A DNA stretch of 64,000 bases from Phoronis australis (taxonomy: Eukaryota > Phoronida > Phoronidae), in NCBI GenBank assembly GCA_002633005.1, contig NMRA01000409.1, positions 127,983-191,982 of the forward strand, written 5' to 3'. Of this stretch, positions 47,029 through 57,748 are shown piece after piece (the stretch's first letter is position 1; each line of letters opens with the position of its first letter). The notes beneath the pieces are model-generated. The model made no database searches. It was given only the letters and a program-made list of their open reading frames with translations, and was not told the origin of the DNA. The position numbers were made by a program, and so were the translations under genes.

Positions 47029-48177
47029 TAAATTTTATATTGGTAAGTGGACTGCATCAATACGTTCTTTTCACAGAAAGCAGGTACCTTTATTCATGTT
47101 TCAGATGAAGATCACGAAGACGCTGCCTAGAATTACAGGACGTGACGGATTACTAATCCATTTTGCTCTGCTTAATCCTAGCAAGTCTACTGAAAGCTCG
47201 GCCGCGTGTGTTCGATATAATTCTATTATGTCTCCAAATTGATTAGTGCGGACAGATACACGCAGTATTTAGTAGGAACAGCTTACTCAGAAAACAAACG
47301 CGAGACACGGATTCCGAATACACCTGTCAAGAGGTCAAGTACAATACAAAAACAATGATTTCTTGAAGAACAATTCAATTTCAGAAAAGGTTAGCTTAGT
47401 CGCGAAATGAGTTATGTTAACTCTCTGCCTTTTAAAAGATATTGGACCACACGTGGTGTAACACGACACAGAGCATGAGCAGTTGACGACTGCATACCCA
47501 AAAAGAAATCGTGCAACCTGTATTAACAGGACGAAAAATCTACCACGTGTCTATCATGCACAAATGCGCATATCCTTATTATAAAATTTGAACCCACTCA
47601 CCTGGTAATTGGCATACATGTACATGTATTTAAATCTGTTTTGTCTGTTCGCTATTTATCACCTGATTTCGCACAATCAAATATCATTTAATCTGATCCA
47701 TACTTAACACCCTCTGTGTTGGACAAGTGAAATACAATCTTTTACTACGTTGTTTGTGCCTGCCTGACCAAAACGCTATTGTCTGAAGCAGGCAAGTGCG
47801 AACTGGCGCAGGAGGGTGCCTTCAACGGCAATGGGTGAAATGTGATTTTGATTATTCAGCCTAAACAACAAGTTGCCGGTTTTCTTTGTTCTTAGTTGGG
47901 GGTTTCCACCAAATGGCAAAATAAACGTTACATTAGCAACAGTGAGCCGCACATGTGCGCATGTGTTTATGAAAATGAAACTTCTATGTGTCCCCTAATT
48001 AAGCTAGTTGCGCTTATAATATCCGCCTACCTGTTCACTGGAAGCAGCCTCCACGGTCTATAACGTTATCGCTGATTATCTAGCGTTCAACCGCTCGACA
48101 TTTGTCGGACTCTCTGTAAACCCGTGCGTCCTCCGCGACTGACGTTGCAACTGAAACGACTCTGCCTTGCATTACAG
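47029..48177. other. no gene recognised
   Basis: Possible intron sequence upstream of the 48178 exon candidate. It holds a tacatgtacatgta palindrome near 47615. Confidence 0.4.
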
Positions 48178-48243
48178 TGTTTCCTGATGGTACGCCCACG
48201 CGCATATTGTTTGTATTTAATTCTCTCAACTCTGAAACCTCCG
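48178..48243 (+). CDS. possible 66-bp internal exon (unidentified)
   Basis: A good acceptor (ctgccttgcattacag) and a good donor (ctccg|gtaaga) bound 66 bases with one open frame and symmetric phase 1-1, coding FPDGTPTRILFVFNSLNSET. The peptide is strand-like and resembles the beta-strands of secreted-protein domains, and phase 1-1 exons are typical of shuffled extracellular modules (general knowledge). The domain itself cannot be named. No neighbouring exon was located. Confidence 0.35.
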
Positions 48244-49381
48244 GTAAGAACTATACGCAGGCCCTATTTCAACCTCGGGTATCAGCGAAACTTGTGTCAT
48301 CACGCAACAACTGGTCACAAATGAGCGCGCATGTGGCTACTCAGGAGGTCAATGAAAGGTCAATGCCATTACGTGCAGCGACAGTTTATTTCAATCTGCG
48401 AGTGTGATTTACACAAATGGCTTCAGCACAATCATTTCTACTTTTAATTCAATCAGTGAGTGCTACTGTATTAGGTCTAATTTGTTTTTACACGGCAAAT
48501 AGATAATGCAAAGCTGAGGCCAAAAGGGCATAGTTGGTTCTTAGGCTGTTTTTTTTTTGAAACTCGAGACGGTGGTGCGATATTTTTTTAGTTGTTCGCT
48601 CTTTCAAAGAGAAGCCACCTGAGACCAACAAAAACTATTCGGGTTTGTTTTATCTATAGCATGGTAAACCGTGGAGTTTCAGACCATGCTTGCGCAGCTT
48701 TTCAAAAAAGCACGAGAACTTAGCTGGAATTCACGTGGGTTGGCGTTTTTTCCTCTTTTTAGTAAGTAAGCGCAACTCTCAACTACGGAGGTAAGCTTAG
48801 ACCCCGGGTCCGGGGACTGTGGTCGAATAGTAATACTTGAGATAGAACTCAAAATATTTTTAACATTTTCCATTATACTCGTGTATTATTCTGAGAGACA
48901 AGTAACACTTTACGTGGATGACTGAACTTTTTTGTTCTTAATGACATCATTAAAGCCACATGTGTATGAGTTCGAGCACAAGATAATAGTTTACTGCCTT
49001 AATTTTGAATAACAGGAAAACCGAAAATATCAAAAATATTTTAGATTTCAAGTAAAAACGATTATGCGCAGGGATTAGTAACAATTTTGCTTTTTGGCCC
49101 AAGTGGTGAGCTTTGTTTACGTATACATGTATGCTGCTACATGTAGGTCGAAATATATGATACCCTTGCTCGGGCTACTACACTCTATATTGGTGTAAGT
49201 AGTTTTCCTTCATTTTATTTAAGTTGCAACTGATTTCTAGAGATGCATTAAAGACCCTAAATTTTACCTAAAATATTTTTTTGCGTTTCTCACTTAAGAT
49301 CGCTTTTGAAAAGAACTTTATTTCGAACCTATGTGGCTACGATATTCAAATGTATTACAGTTTGTGTGTGTGAGTTCGTAC
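48244..49381. other. no gene recognised
   Basis: AT-rich. The minus-strand frame at 48679-48873 has no support. Confidence 0.45.
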
Positions 49382-49538
49382 TCATGGGCGGACCCAGGAT
49401 TTTGAGTTAGGGGGGCCAAGGCAGAGTATCAGCCAGGATTTTGCCTGTCATACATTGGCACTCCCGAACTGCCCAATGGAATCTTGGAGAATTTTAGGGG
49501 GGCATGGCCCCCTTGGCCCCCTCTAAATCCGCCACTGG
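49382..49538. repeat. MITE family D, compact copy
   Basis: 157 bp. The left end catgggcggacccagg and right end aaatccgccactgg are imperfect inverted repeats. The next layer inward (gggggccaagg and cccttggccccc) pairs as well. Related 'gtggcggatctagg' ends occur at 34530 and in inverted form at 52250, and a left-end-like word at 19445. Confidence 0.65.
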
Positions 49539-50139
49539 TATTCAGGAGTTTATAAAAGTGAACGTAAAATAAAAAATGTGTAAATTGTATCATGAAGCGA
49601 CTTCAGACTTTAGTCAGGATTTAACGCCCACAAAATAATTAAATCTCAGTTGAGCGAAATTGCCAACACTGTGAACATATGCACGTGGCAGTTAGTTACT
49701 GGGACAATGTCGTCAAATTAATTCTAGACTATGGAGCACTCATAATTACTTAGCTAAACCTCTACTCAGCAACTGTTAAGTGGAAGCGTAATACTTAAGT
49801 CACGTTCCCCTCACAATTTGAATTCTTTTATAGCAAACAGGTGATTTCAAAACTCATTAACCGTAATTTATGAAATACTTATCTGAAATTGGATGAAATC
49901 ACCTAAAACGCCACACAGTACGATTTCCGTTACTACAACAGTTCAAGAAAATCGCAAATCCACACAAAGAACAGAGGTGAAAAGTTTGATCAGCGAATTT
50001 ACACAGGAATGAAACAAAAAACTTTGTGTCTGAATAACTATAATCTCAAAAACAAACTGTTGACTTGGAAAGACTCAACAGTGCCAGACGCTAATTAGCT
50101 AAACGCTAAGTGGCATTTGGCGACCTGGCAAAAATCCTA
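49539..50139. other. no gene recognised
   Basis: AT-rich flank of the large palindrome. Confidence 0.45.
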
Positions 50140-51830
50140 GGTCGTCAAAGGAATTATGAAGTAGTCAAAACTGAAAATCTCAGGCGTCCAGTCTGGTATA
50201 GTGGCAAAAAATAGCTATTTACAAAAAAATAACTCAAATTCCTTTATTAAAAGCTTCATAAATCTAAATATCATGTTTAAACAACTTCAAAATGAGCTCT
50301 CTGTAACTTTTCAGGAGTAGTGTATACTAGAGGTTCTCATCAAAAAGCAATTCAACTGTTTATTTTTTCGTGACAACAACTCGAACAAGACTTTGACTTC
50401 TGTAATCCAGTGCCCCTACCTGTGCCGATAGAATAAATAAAATTTTGAAAAAGTTCAGTCGAACGCCAGCTTACGGGTATATTAATGACAAAAATATACC
50501 TCTGCTACGAAACAAAACGATGTCTATAGGTCGAAATAACTGAAAAATAGTAAAAATATAAAAGCAATTCCCAGGGACCAGCGCTAGACTATAGTGCTGA
50601 GATCCAGCAGGGGCCGAGACAAAGGCGGGCCAGACGAGTGAAACTCCGGAGTCAAAATCAGATAAGCCTGCGCTATAGCCACCAAACTGAAAAGTGTGTA
50701 TCTTGGAACAAATAAGTTTGTGTTTAACCTTCGAGTAATCAAGCAACATTGCCAATTTCAGCTGCTCGAATACGTGGCCGTTCGCACAGCGACGTCACTT
50801 TTCGACTTAAGAGATGCCCAAAACTGATGGGATATTCTTTTCGAGCTGCATAACGGCTGTCAGAATTACACACGCTATATCAACACCATATTACCATTCT
50901 TATCGTCCAATTTCTTGAGCTATAGACGAAAACGACAACGTATTGTTTGCCGGGTAAAATGGCGTCTTGGAAACGCTGACGAAGGTGTGTCAAGAATGCT
51001 GCGTTCTGATTGGTCAGTTAAGCCGTCAGTCGTAATCCTGGCAATAGGTCAATTGACCTATCGCCAGGATTATGACGGACGGCTTAATTGACCAATCAGA
51101 ACGCAGCATTCTTGGCACACCTTCGTCTGCGTTTCCAAGCCGCCATTTTACCCGACAAACCACACGCAGTCGAGTAAAACTTACTTTAGTCTATAGCTCA
51201 AGAAATTGTCCGCTAAGAATGGGGGAACGGTGTTGATATGACGTGTGTAGCACCGACAGCCGCTATGCTGCTCCAGAATAATATCCCGTCATTTTTTGGC
51301 ATGTCCTAAGCCGAAAAATGATGTTGAAAAGCGTAAACTATGGATCAAACTGTACGGCCACACGAGCAGCTGAACTTAGCGATGTTGCTTGATAACTCGA
51401 AGGCTACAATAAACAGTTTCAATCTAATGGACATTATTTTATTTCGTATCAGAGGTACATTTTTGTTATTCATAAACCGTAAGCTGGCGTTCAACTGAGC
51501 TTCTCTCCCGGTCAAAATTCAGGAGTTCGATCGGCACAGGGAAGGGCACTGGATTATTGCTGGAACTCAAAGCCTTGGTCGAGCTGTTGTCACTAAAAAT
51601 GAACTATTGAATTACTTTTTGAGGTGTACCTCTATTATACACTATGTCTGTAGAGTTACAGAGAGCTCATTATGAAGTTGTTCAAACATGATGTTTAGAT
51701 TTACGAAGCTTTAAAAAAGAATTTGAGTTATTTTTGTAAATACCCTATTTTTGCAACTACCACACCAGACTTGTAATCTTTTGTAACCATACCACGACTT
51801 AGTGATCATGCTACCTTCAAAAATAAATGA
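50140..51830. repeat. giant imperfect palindrome, about 1.7 kb
   Basis: Two arms meet at an axis between 51052 and 51053 (aggtcaa|ttgacct). Matching blocks are traced all the way out: gattggtca/tgaccaatc, 'aaaatggcg' and its mirror, 'cgagtaatcaagcaac', 'gaacgccagcttacgg', 'cagtgcccctacctgtgccg', 'gagctctctgtaac', and finally ccagtctgg near 50188 with ccagac near 51765. Inner arms are about 90% alike by eye and outer arms about 75-80%. About 178 bp in the left arm (within 50540-50700) has no partner in the right. The arms have clearly diverged, so it is not a recent assembly fold-back. The frame at 50471-50755 lies inside it and is spurious. Confidence 0.85.
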
Positions 51831-52031
51831 AAGCTACCTTTATGGACTGAAACTACAAAAAAATGCCAAGTTCATAAGAAGGTAGGCCTAATTTAAATAT
51901 CTTAATGGTGCAAACAGACAATTCCATAGGCAGATTTAGGGGGAGGCAGGGGTCTCAGTCCCCCCTTTGGCTGCCGCAAACAAAATGAAACAGCAAGAGC
52001 GTGAGGAAATATTGGGTTCAGTAACTAGGAC
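51831..52031. other. no gene recognised
   Basis: Short linker with a GGGGGAGG...CCCCCC mini-palindrome near 51940-51975, similar in style to the MITE family D ends. Confidence 0.4.
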
Positions 52032-52250
52032 CGGTAGCGTAAGAGGGGGGGGGCTCAGACCCCAGATCGCGGCGGAATCGTGTTCCTGTTTTTTTTAGTC
52101 CGCCAATAGATTTTCTGAACAGAAGGTCCAACGGTCTACACCCCTGGCCCCTGCAACTTTCGGGCCGCCTGTGCACATACAATTGCACTTTGCCCAATTC
52201 CACGAGGCAACATATGTTGGCCCCCCTGTGGTATCCTAGATCTTCCACTG
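52032..52250 (-). repeat. MITE family D, inverted copy
   Basis: The right end (tggtatcctagatcttccact) is the reverse complement of the gtggcggatctagg end at 34530, and the adjacent G/C-rich block also matches inverted. The minus-strand frame at 52018-52362 is an accident of this repeat. Confidence 0.5.
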
Positions 52251-52465
52251 AATTCCAGACATTAATTTTACTTAGACACAGCCCTAGACCTACCGGAGCT
52301 AACTGTTTGGCCAGGACGAGATGAGTATTTACCTGAGCTATGAACCTGAATTTTTTTATCAAAATATTTCGTTACAAGATTAGAAAAGCGTAAACAGTGC
52401 TATCGAGTCGAACTAGTCAGAGACTATAGCGCATGTGTTGTCTGTAATCTATGACCTACTTTACT
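52251..52465. other. no gene recognised
   Basis: Short linker between two repeats. Confidence 0.45.
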
Positions 52466-52873
52466 CCAGGGCCCGGTCTCCAATCTTCTACTCGAAATGG
52501 AACTCGAAATTAGGTTTGGCATTTTCTACTCTACTTTTGGGCGAACTCAAGATAAGTGTCTATTATTCTATGGTCGAGTACGCAATAACTTACGTAGATA
52601 ATTTATTGCCCTTAGTTCACAGTTTGTAAAACCAATATTAAAGCAATAAGTTCGAGTTTGAACTCGAAATTTCGAGTTTTTACTCGAGTTTGTAGCACGA
52701 ATATAAGGGTCTTCAAGGGCAAACTTGAACTAGAAACTCCTATGCATAAACTATAATGTATTCGAGCCCAGTCTGATAACCAATTATCTTAAGTTCGCAC
52801 AAAAGGAGCAGAGAAATTGCCAAAAATAGTTTCAAGTTCGTTTCGAGTACAAAGATTAGAGACCGGGCCCTGG
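52466..52873. mobile_element. foldback MITE family C, copy 2 (about 408 bp)
   Basis: Perfect 15-bp terminal inverted repeats (ccagggcccggtctc), followed by about 115 bp of further inverted similarity per arm (the 'ctcgaaatggaactcgaaat' block and its mirror, then the 'ggcgaactcaagataa' block and its mirror). It is inserted at the end of the 270-bp dispersed repeat, in the word ggaatcca, which is uninterrupted in copy 1 at 3989-3996. Non-coding, with a nested tcgaaatttcgag centre. Confidence 0.8.
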
Positions 52874-53138
52874 ATTCCTGTTGTGGGAGAAGATCTGTAC
52901 GGGAAAGATACAATACGGCCAATCCCGTTACCAGTACGCTGCGTCTGTTCTGAAGGGCCAGACCATATAGTGTGACACTTTCCTCGCAAGATCAGCAAAT
53001 CTTTTGCGTTCTTTTTGAAGCACTGCGGAACGGTTTGAAGTGTACAGCCACGGCTAAATACCGACATAGCGGCGAGGCTCGTGGTCTACTAGAAATTCCG
53101 CGCACAATGATTTTTCAGGACTGTCGGATATTATTGAT
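52874..53138 (-). repeat. dispersed repeat, copy 2
   Basis: Reverse complement of 3727-3996, ending at the N at 53139 where the homology also starts in copy 1. The MITE at 52466-52873 lies at its other end. Confidence 0.75.
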
Positions 53139-53284
53139 NTCGAGCACTTATTTTTTCATCGTCACCTTTACAAATTCCCATATCATGAACGTACGATTCA
53201 CTGTTGAAAAGCATCGCCTCTTGTCTCTGTCGACGCGTTTTCAAATAGTACAAAAACACTCATCGATTCCACCAGGAACGTCGT

Positions 53285-54117
53285 TTAGCGACAGTGTATT
53301 TGCCTCTGACATCTCGTTCGAATGTCGGGTATCACGTGACTTTTCGCATAGGGGCGGAGCTTGCGATAGGTCAATTGCGATTTGTCCCAATTTAGAACGA
53401 AATTAATCTTAACATTTGAAAGAGTCAAAGCGTTGAGTTCTTGTCGGATGCTAAGTCTTTTCTCGACTGGTCCAATATGATTATGTCGCCGAGGTACATG
53501 TAGATCAACAAGCCGGACAACCATTCTTCTCAAGAATGCCACGGCTGGCTTCAGGAGCTTTGCGAACACTCGAGGGACTGAGCTCAGTCCAAAAGGGCAA
53601 ACCTGAAACTCGTACATTGTTAGGTTCCAAGCAAACCGCTGGTAACGATGATAATGCTGTGCTACTGGGACGCAAAAATAAGCGTCTTTTAGATCCATGG
53701 TGCACATCCAATCGCTTGGTTGGATCAGTGATACCAGTGTTGTCATGCCTTCCATTTTGAAGTGTTCGTAAGACATGAACCTGTTCAGTGGTCCCAGGTT
53801 GAGCATTGGTCAAACAGTGCCATTCGTTTTCTCCTTAGAAAAAGGTGTCCTACTTGTACGAATCGATCGCCACTAGGAGTTACTGGAGACACTGCACCTT
53901 TGTTCAGAAGGGTCTGCGCGTCCTCATTGAGGAGCTTTGCCACTGTTTTTGAGAACGTGGGGCAGAAAATATTGCCCGAGTTGGTAGGTTCAATAGGTGG
54001 AGTGCATGACCCTGAACTGCCTGAAGCTCCTAGGTGTCGTTTGTTAGCTTTCGCCAATTGTTTCGAAATCGGGCTATTCGTCCCACTGGGGGCATTGTGT
54101 TTGCTGAACGGGAGCAA
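53285..54117 (-). pseudogene. reverse transcriptase of DIRS-like element, frameshifted
   Basis: Minus strand. The first frame (54117 down to 53785) has a gag/linker region and the conserved RT entry segment (...LNKGAVSPVTPSGD...). A frameshift near 53808 leads to the second frame with LNLGPLNRF, YEHFKMEG, the motif A region MDLKDAYFCVPV with its catalytic Asp, and motif B PFGLSSVPRVFAKLLKP. This wording is characteristic of the DIRS branch. Another frameshift follows at about 53510, and the box that should read YLDD appears as YLGD in the shifted frame, so one catalytic Asp is lost. A downstream FVLNWDKSQLT block is still recognisable. The frame ends at 53285. The element cannot encode active enzyme. 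Confidence 0.85.
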
Positions 54118-54270
54118 ACATTCCCAGAGAGCGAACCGGATTGTGTCGCTTTCGTGCGATTACGTCTAGTGGGACGTCTTGGCTTGGCACTTCTAGTGAC
54201 CAATGCGAAACATGCACTCCTGCAATGGGTGGTTGAATTGGCACTGACTGTTATTGTGTGTGGAATGTAT

Positions 54271-55395
54271 TTACCTGGTCTTGCCCTGTCCACTGCGACT
54301 TGGTCCGGAGCTTTCCAGATGCTCTGAGAGGGCTGCTGTTGGTGATGACGCTCCCCTTCTCTGGCGTGAAGAGGGGTCCCTAGGAAAGGATTGTGACTTG
54401 TAAAAGCGGCCTGTTTGTCTTTGCTGCATGTTCCCCAGGCGAGCTTTGATATGTTGGCTTTGCTTCTGGCCCTTGGTCTTTTTGTGTAGTGCCTTGTAGA
54501 ACTTGCGACCAAACAGTGCCAATGTCCTGTTATTGGCCTAGGCGCTAGCTACTATCAAGTCGCCTGCTTTCTTATTGTCTTGCAGCTCTCGGGACAAGAC
54601 GCTCACTCGCCTGTTATACGAGATGGCGGTACTGGTTTGGTCAATAAGCACCACGAACAGTTCCACCGAGCAAAGGAGCTCCTTCGGTCAATTCCCCCCN
54701 TCTAGTTTCTGCCAAAGGATGCCGAACGGGTCCATGGTATTCAGGAGACTCTGTTACACATATTATTAACTGCCGTCCGCAACCGCCACTGGCCTGTGAG
54801 TAAGCGGTGACACTAAATCTAGCACATCCCATCGAGGACTGAGCTTCACTTTGAGCTCTGGTTATGTAGGACAAGGCGTGTGATCGAGTATGGATTCTGT
54901 AGTGAGCAAATGTTCAACACGTGATTGGCAACGAATGCCGCCTGGTCTTTTGGCAGTGACTACTGCAACGATATAACTGTAGCTAGAGGGTCAAATATAG
55001 TGCAGGTTGGGTAATATGAGTCACCCTCCGAGTCGGAGAACTCGCGGCAAGAGGCTGTGTTACCACTGTCTACCTGATCACATGTCTCGTGAGCGCTGGC
55101 TTTTAAGTTCTCCACGGGAATCGCCGCACACAGACTCCTTGTTGGAGTCTGACCCGAGACCTACAATGTCATCTGGGTCAGAGCCCTGATCATGCACGGA
55201 CATTGGAGGGGAGGCATTGCAAGAGGATACACCGCCATGTGCAGAGAGACAGCCAGGCACGGATAAACCGTTGTCGGCGTCTAAAACACTTGCGTTCCCT
55301 TCTCTAGCTGCCACAATGACAGTACACTTAACCCACAAACTTGAGGTGAATGAATGAATTTGGAATAGGAATTTTGCGATTTCGATTCGGGACAA
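54271..55395 (-). pseudogene. gag-like fragments of the DIRS-like element
   Basis: Several minus-strand frames. 54271-54522 carries a basic segment (FGRKFYKALHKKTKGQ, then Arg/Gln/Ser-rich sequence), like the C-terminal part of DIRS gag. 54641-54874 spans the N at 54700 and carries no recognisable motif. 55078-55395 is an acidic, Ser/Asp-rich stretch (SDPDDIVGLGSDS...). Frame changes between them indicate decay. Assignment rests mainly on position upstream of the RT. Confidence 0.5.
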
Positions 55396-56199
55396 ATATA
55401 TTTACGACTGCTTGTAAAATAGTCGAATTATAGAAGGATGCGTGCGCAATCTCCGTCTTTGAACAGACTAGTGCGCAAGCACTCTGGCGCGGAATGTAAC
55501 TTTTACAATGACTTCCGTTCTTACGAAATGGAATCCTACTGCGGGCGAACGAACATAGAACGCAAACGAACGCGTGGACTGATAGCGCGAATTCCTCCGA
55601 TCTAGCCCGATTTTACCGAACAATTCTGGTTTCTGTCTGTTTACTTCCTGTAGTAATTTAAGCGTGTGATTTCACGAAATGAACAATTGTGAATCAGAGG
55701 TGACAAATCTATGGAAAATGTTAATACTTTAAAGTTTGGAAATCATCACGAACTTTAAAACGAATTTAGAGGGAATTACTGTCTGACTTTGATATTCACA
55801 GTGACGACTTCGCGACGACTTGCAATTTTTCCCAGTTTGCCAAACACAATCTGAGATCGTATTGGCGACCTGCAAGTCTCCAAAGCACAATTTTCGCAGC
55901 GCCTTCATGTGTGTTATTGTACTTGAACTTGGGGCCAGGATAAGGAATGATGGAATAAATTCTGATGAATAATTCTGACACTAGGAAATTCACGCGAAAG
56001 TTCCCACAGAATTGACTCACCCATTCAATGTTTCAATGTTCCCGTAAAACTATGGTTCCATTTCATTCTAAATATTCCTGAAGAGAACAGTGCGAAGACG
56101 AGTGCAAGATTGAAGTAGATCCCGTGCACACTGGGCCACCGATAACTATGCATGTACTTGTGTGGTGACTTAGAGCAAACCTCAGTGAACATTTCGGTA
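55396..56199. other. no gene recognised
   Basis: AT-rich flank of the retroelement. A single cagtgacgacttcgcgacga word near 55799 already resembles the tandem array that follows. Confidence 0.45.
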
Positions 56200-56465
56200 A
56201 AAAAGCGTGACGATAAGGGTAAAATTCAGTGACGATTTCGAGGAATGTTGATGACATGCGGTGAAAAATTGGTGACTATTTTGGGAGCAAATCGGAGTTA
56301 AATAGGAAGAATCGGCGACTACTTCCAAGAAACTGATGAGGAGAAATGGAATTTATGACGATCGAAACGGAATTGGTGACGATATAAGGGAATTCATAAT
56401 CTGATGAGAAATAGGGGAGACGTCTTTGAGAAGATTTGAAATAAAGTGATTGCGATTGAGAGAGG
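56200..56465 (+). repeat. degenerate GACGA-type tandem array, copy 1
   Basis: Many imperfect repeats of a roughly 20-22 bp unit close to ggtgacgatttgggagaaat, for example gtgacgataagggtaaaatt, agtgacgatttcgaggaatg and ggtgacgatataagggaatt. The unit is close to a multiple of three, but no long frame survives. Confidence 0.65.
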
Positions 56466-57245
56466 CCATTCGGGAAAATTAATGGCTAGGGTTATTAGAA
56501 CTTGCAAGCGAAAACTGATACCGACCTGTTTTGGCCATTACTGCGTCATAGCGATGATCATCGGTTGTTATTGCATATATACAGCTGTAAGGAATCAGCG
56601 GAAATGAACAAATTAGGCAGCAACCGTGGGTACGTACATTGTAACAGTGATAAGCTAATAATTCATTCCCAAGGTCATGAATTTATACGTATTACGAAAC
56701 GTTGCAACAATCTGAGGAGATTAGAAAATGGTTTTTCGTGCTCATTAGCCAACTCGTGAGCGCGTTGTCATCAAGACGCGCATTTAAGTAGCCAATCCCT
56801 TCAAAACTATTCTAGAAAAACACGCAATGAGGAAACCCCAAGGCATAAATCAACATATCCACCCATTTAGAGAGTGGGCTTAAAAAGCGGAACCAATTTT
56901 CGAGGGAGCTTCCATGAAAAGTCAACCTTTTATAGTACTATGTTCCAGAAACATTACGACCTCTTTCGTTGAGATTCTAGCCTGACAGGAAATAACCCAT
57001 TAAGTCATTTTGTTAAACATATGTACATTATGATTTCCTTGGCGATTTTGTTATAATTACTATAATCAATACGCCCAGAGATCATTTGACGTTCCTATCT
57101 GTGACAAGCAGAATTGGCACGTAGCGCCGATGTCGACAAACGATGCCAATCGGGACTTTTCAATTGCTTTTGACAACACGCGGAAGTAGACACCGTGTTC
57201 CTAGCTATTAAACAAATGAGAACTAGGCAAAGGACACGAGCACTT
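56466..57245. other. no gene recognised
   Basis: AT-rich. The frame at 56502-56759 has no support. Confidence 0.45.
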
Positions 57246-57414
57246 TTAAGTTTGTAGCGTAAATTGCTGGGAATCTGATATCAAAGCAGCAAAACTCGGT
57301 TTAACGGTCGAAAGACCGACAATGTCCATTGTACGTATTCCGGCAATTGCTCCTTTGCGCGGATAATGAAAATCGATGCACTGCGGACCCATTGATTTGA
57401 GAGTTATGAATCCC
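57246..57414 (-). CDS. possible terminal exon (unidentified)
   Basis: Minus strand: a branch-point-like tctaac and an acceptor (ttctggtttag) precede 56 codons plus one base in one frame, with FITLKSMGPQCIDFHYPRKG and an end of ...FAALISDSQQFTLQT, then a stop at 57246. Protein-like composition, no recognised family, and no clear poly(A) signal. Chance is possible. Confidence 0.25.
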
Positions 57415-57701
57415 CTAAACCAGAAGTTAGAAAATGTCACGTAGGCCTAAGCGGTCGTCGGTTCTGTAAGGTGGGAATTGATTTTGGATAGGTGCTTCCA
57501 GTTTACTCTTATCTGTGGGCCCCGGCTTCAAGTCTAGATCAAAACTTTGTCATAGTTAAGGCCGAAGACAAAAAATCATAAAACACCTTTTCACGAACAC
57601 TAGCCCGCTTCTGGTCTTCTGTCAGATCGGGTTTTGACCTAAGCGAGCATACAAACTACACTTTCGCCGTCTGTTGCGAATTCACAAAACTAAGAAAGGT
57701 G
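57415..57701. other. no gene recognised
   Basis: Short AT-rich linker. The words 'ctagcccg-ttctggtctt' recur in inverted form near 58190-58250, suggesting the ends of one more old inverted-repeat element. Confidence 0.4.
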
Positions 57702-57734
<33 letters not shown>

Positions 57735-57748
57735 CGCGCGCGCGCGTG
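57702..57748. repeat. 47-bp perfect alternating GT/GC tract
   Basis: (GT)n passes directly into (GC)n and back to GTG with no interruption of purine-pyrimidine alternation over 47 bases, an ideal Z-DNA-forming sequence. Length is likely polymorphic. Confidence 0.9.

Larger units (their letters stand above)
53140..55395 (-). mobile_element. DIRS-like retrotransposon remnant
   Basis: On the minus strand, gag-like fragments (54.3-55.4 kb) precede a reverse transcriptase (53285-54117), the order of DIRS/Ngaro-type tyrosine-recombinase retrotransposons. RNase H and the tyrosine recombinase expected after the RT are not visible: the left boundary is the N at 53139, so the 3' half may be lost or lie across an assembly break. 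Several frameshifts, stops and a second N at 54700 show that the copy is inactive. No terminal repeats were identified. Confidence 0.75.

Noticed and set aside
50471-50755. 94-codon frame in the palindrome arm
   Set aside because: It spans the arm's unmatched block and is not preserved in the opposite arm.
52789-53067. Frame beginning MSVFSRGCTLQT on the minus strand, also present at 3798
   Set aside because: The similarity is a DNA repeat: homology continues outside the frame, and in this copy the reading runs into the family C MITE.
53285-55395. Endogenous virus or gypsy-type LTR element
   Set aside because: RT wording is DIRS-type, and no LTRs, integrase, protease or envelope-like frame are visible.
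56200-56465. CRISPR-like reading of the GACGA repeats
   Set aside because: Units are contiguous, degenerate and lack spacers; this is a decayed tandem repeat.
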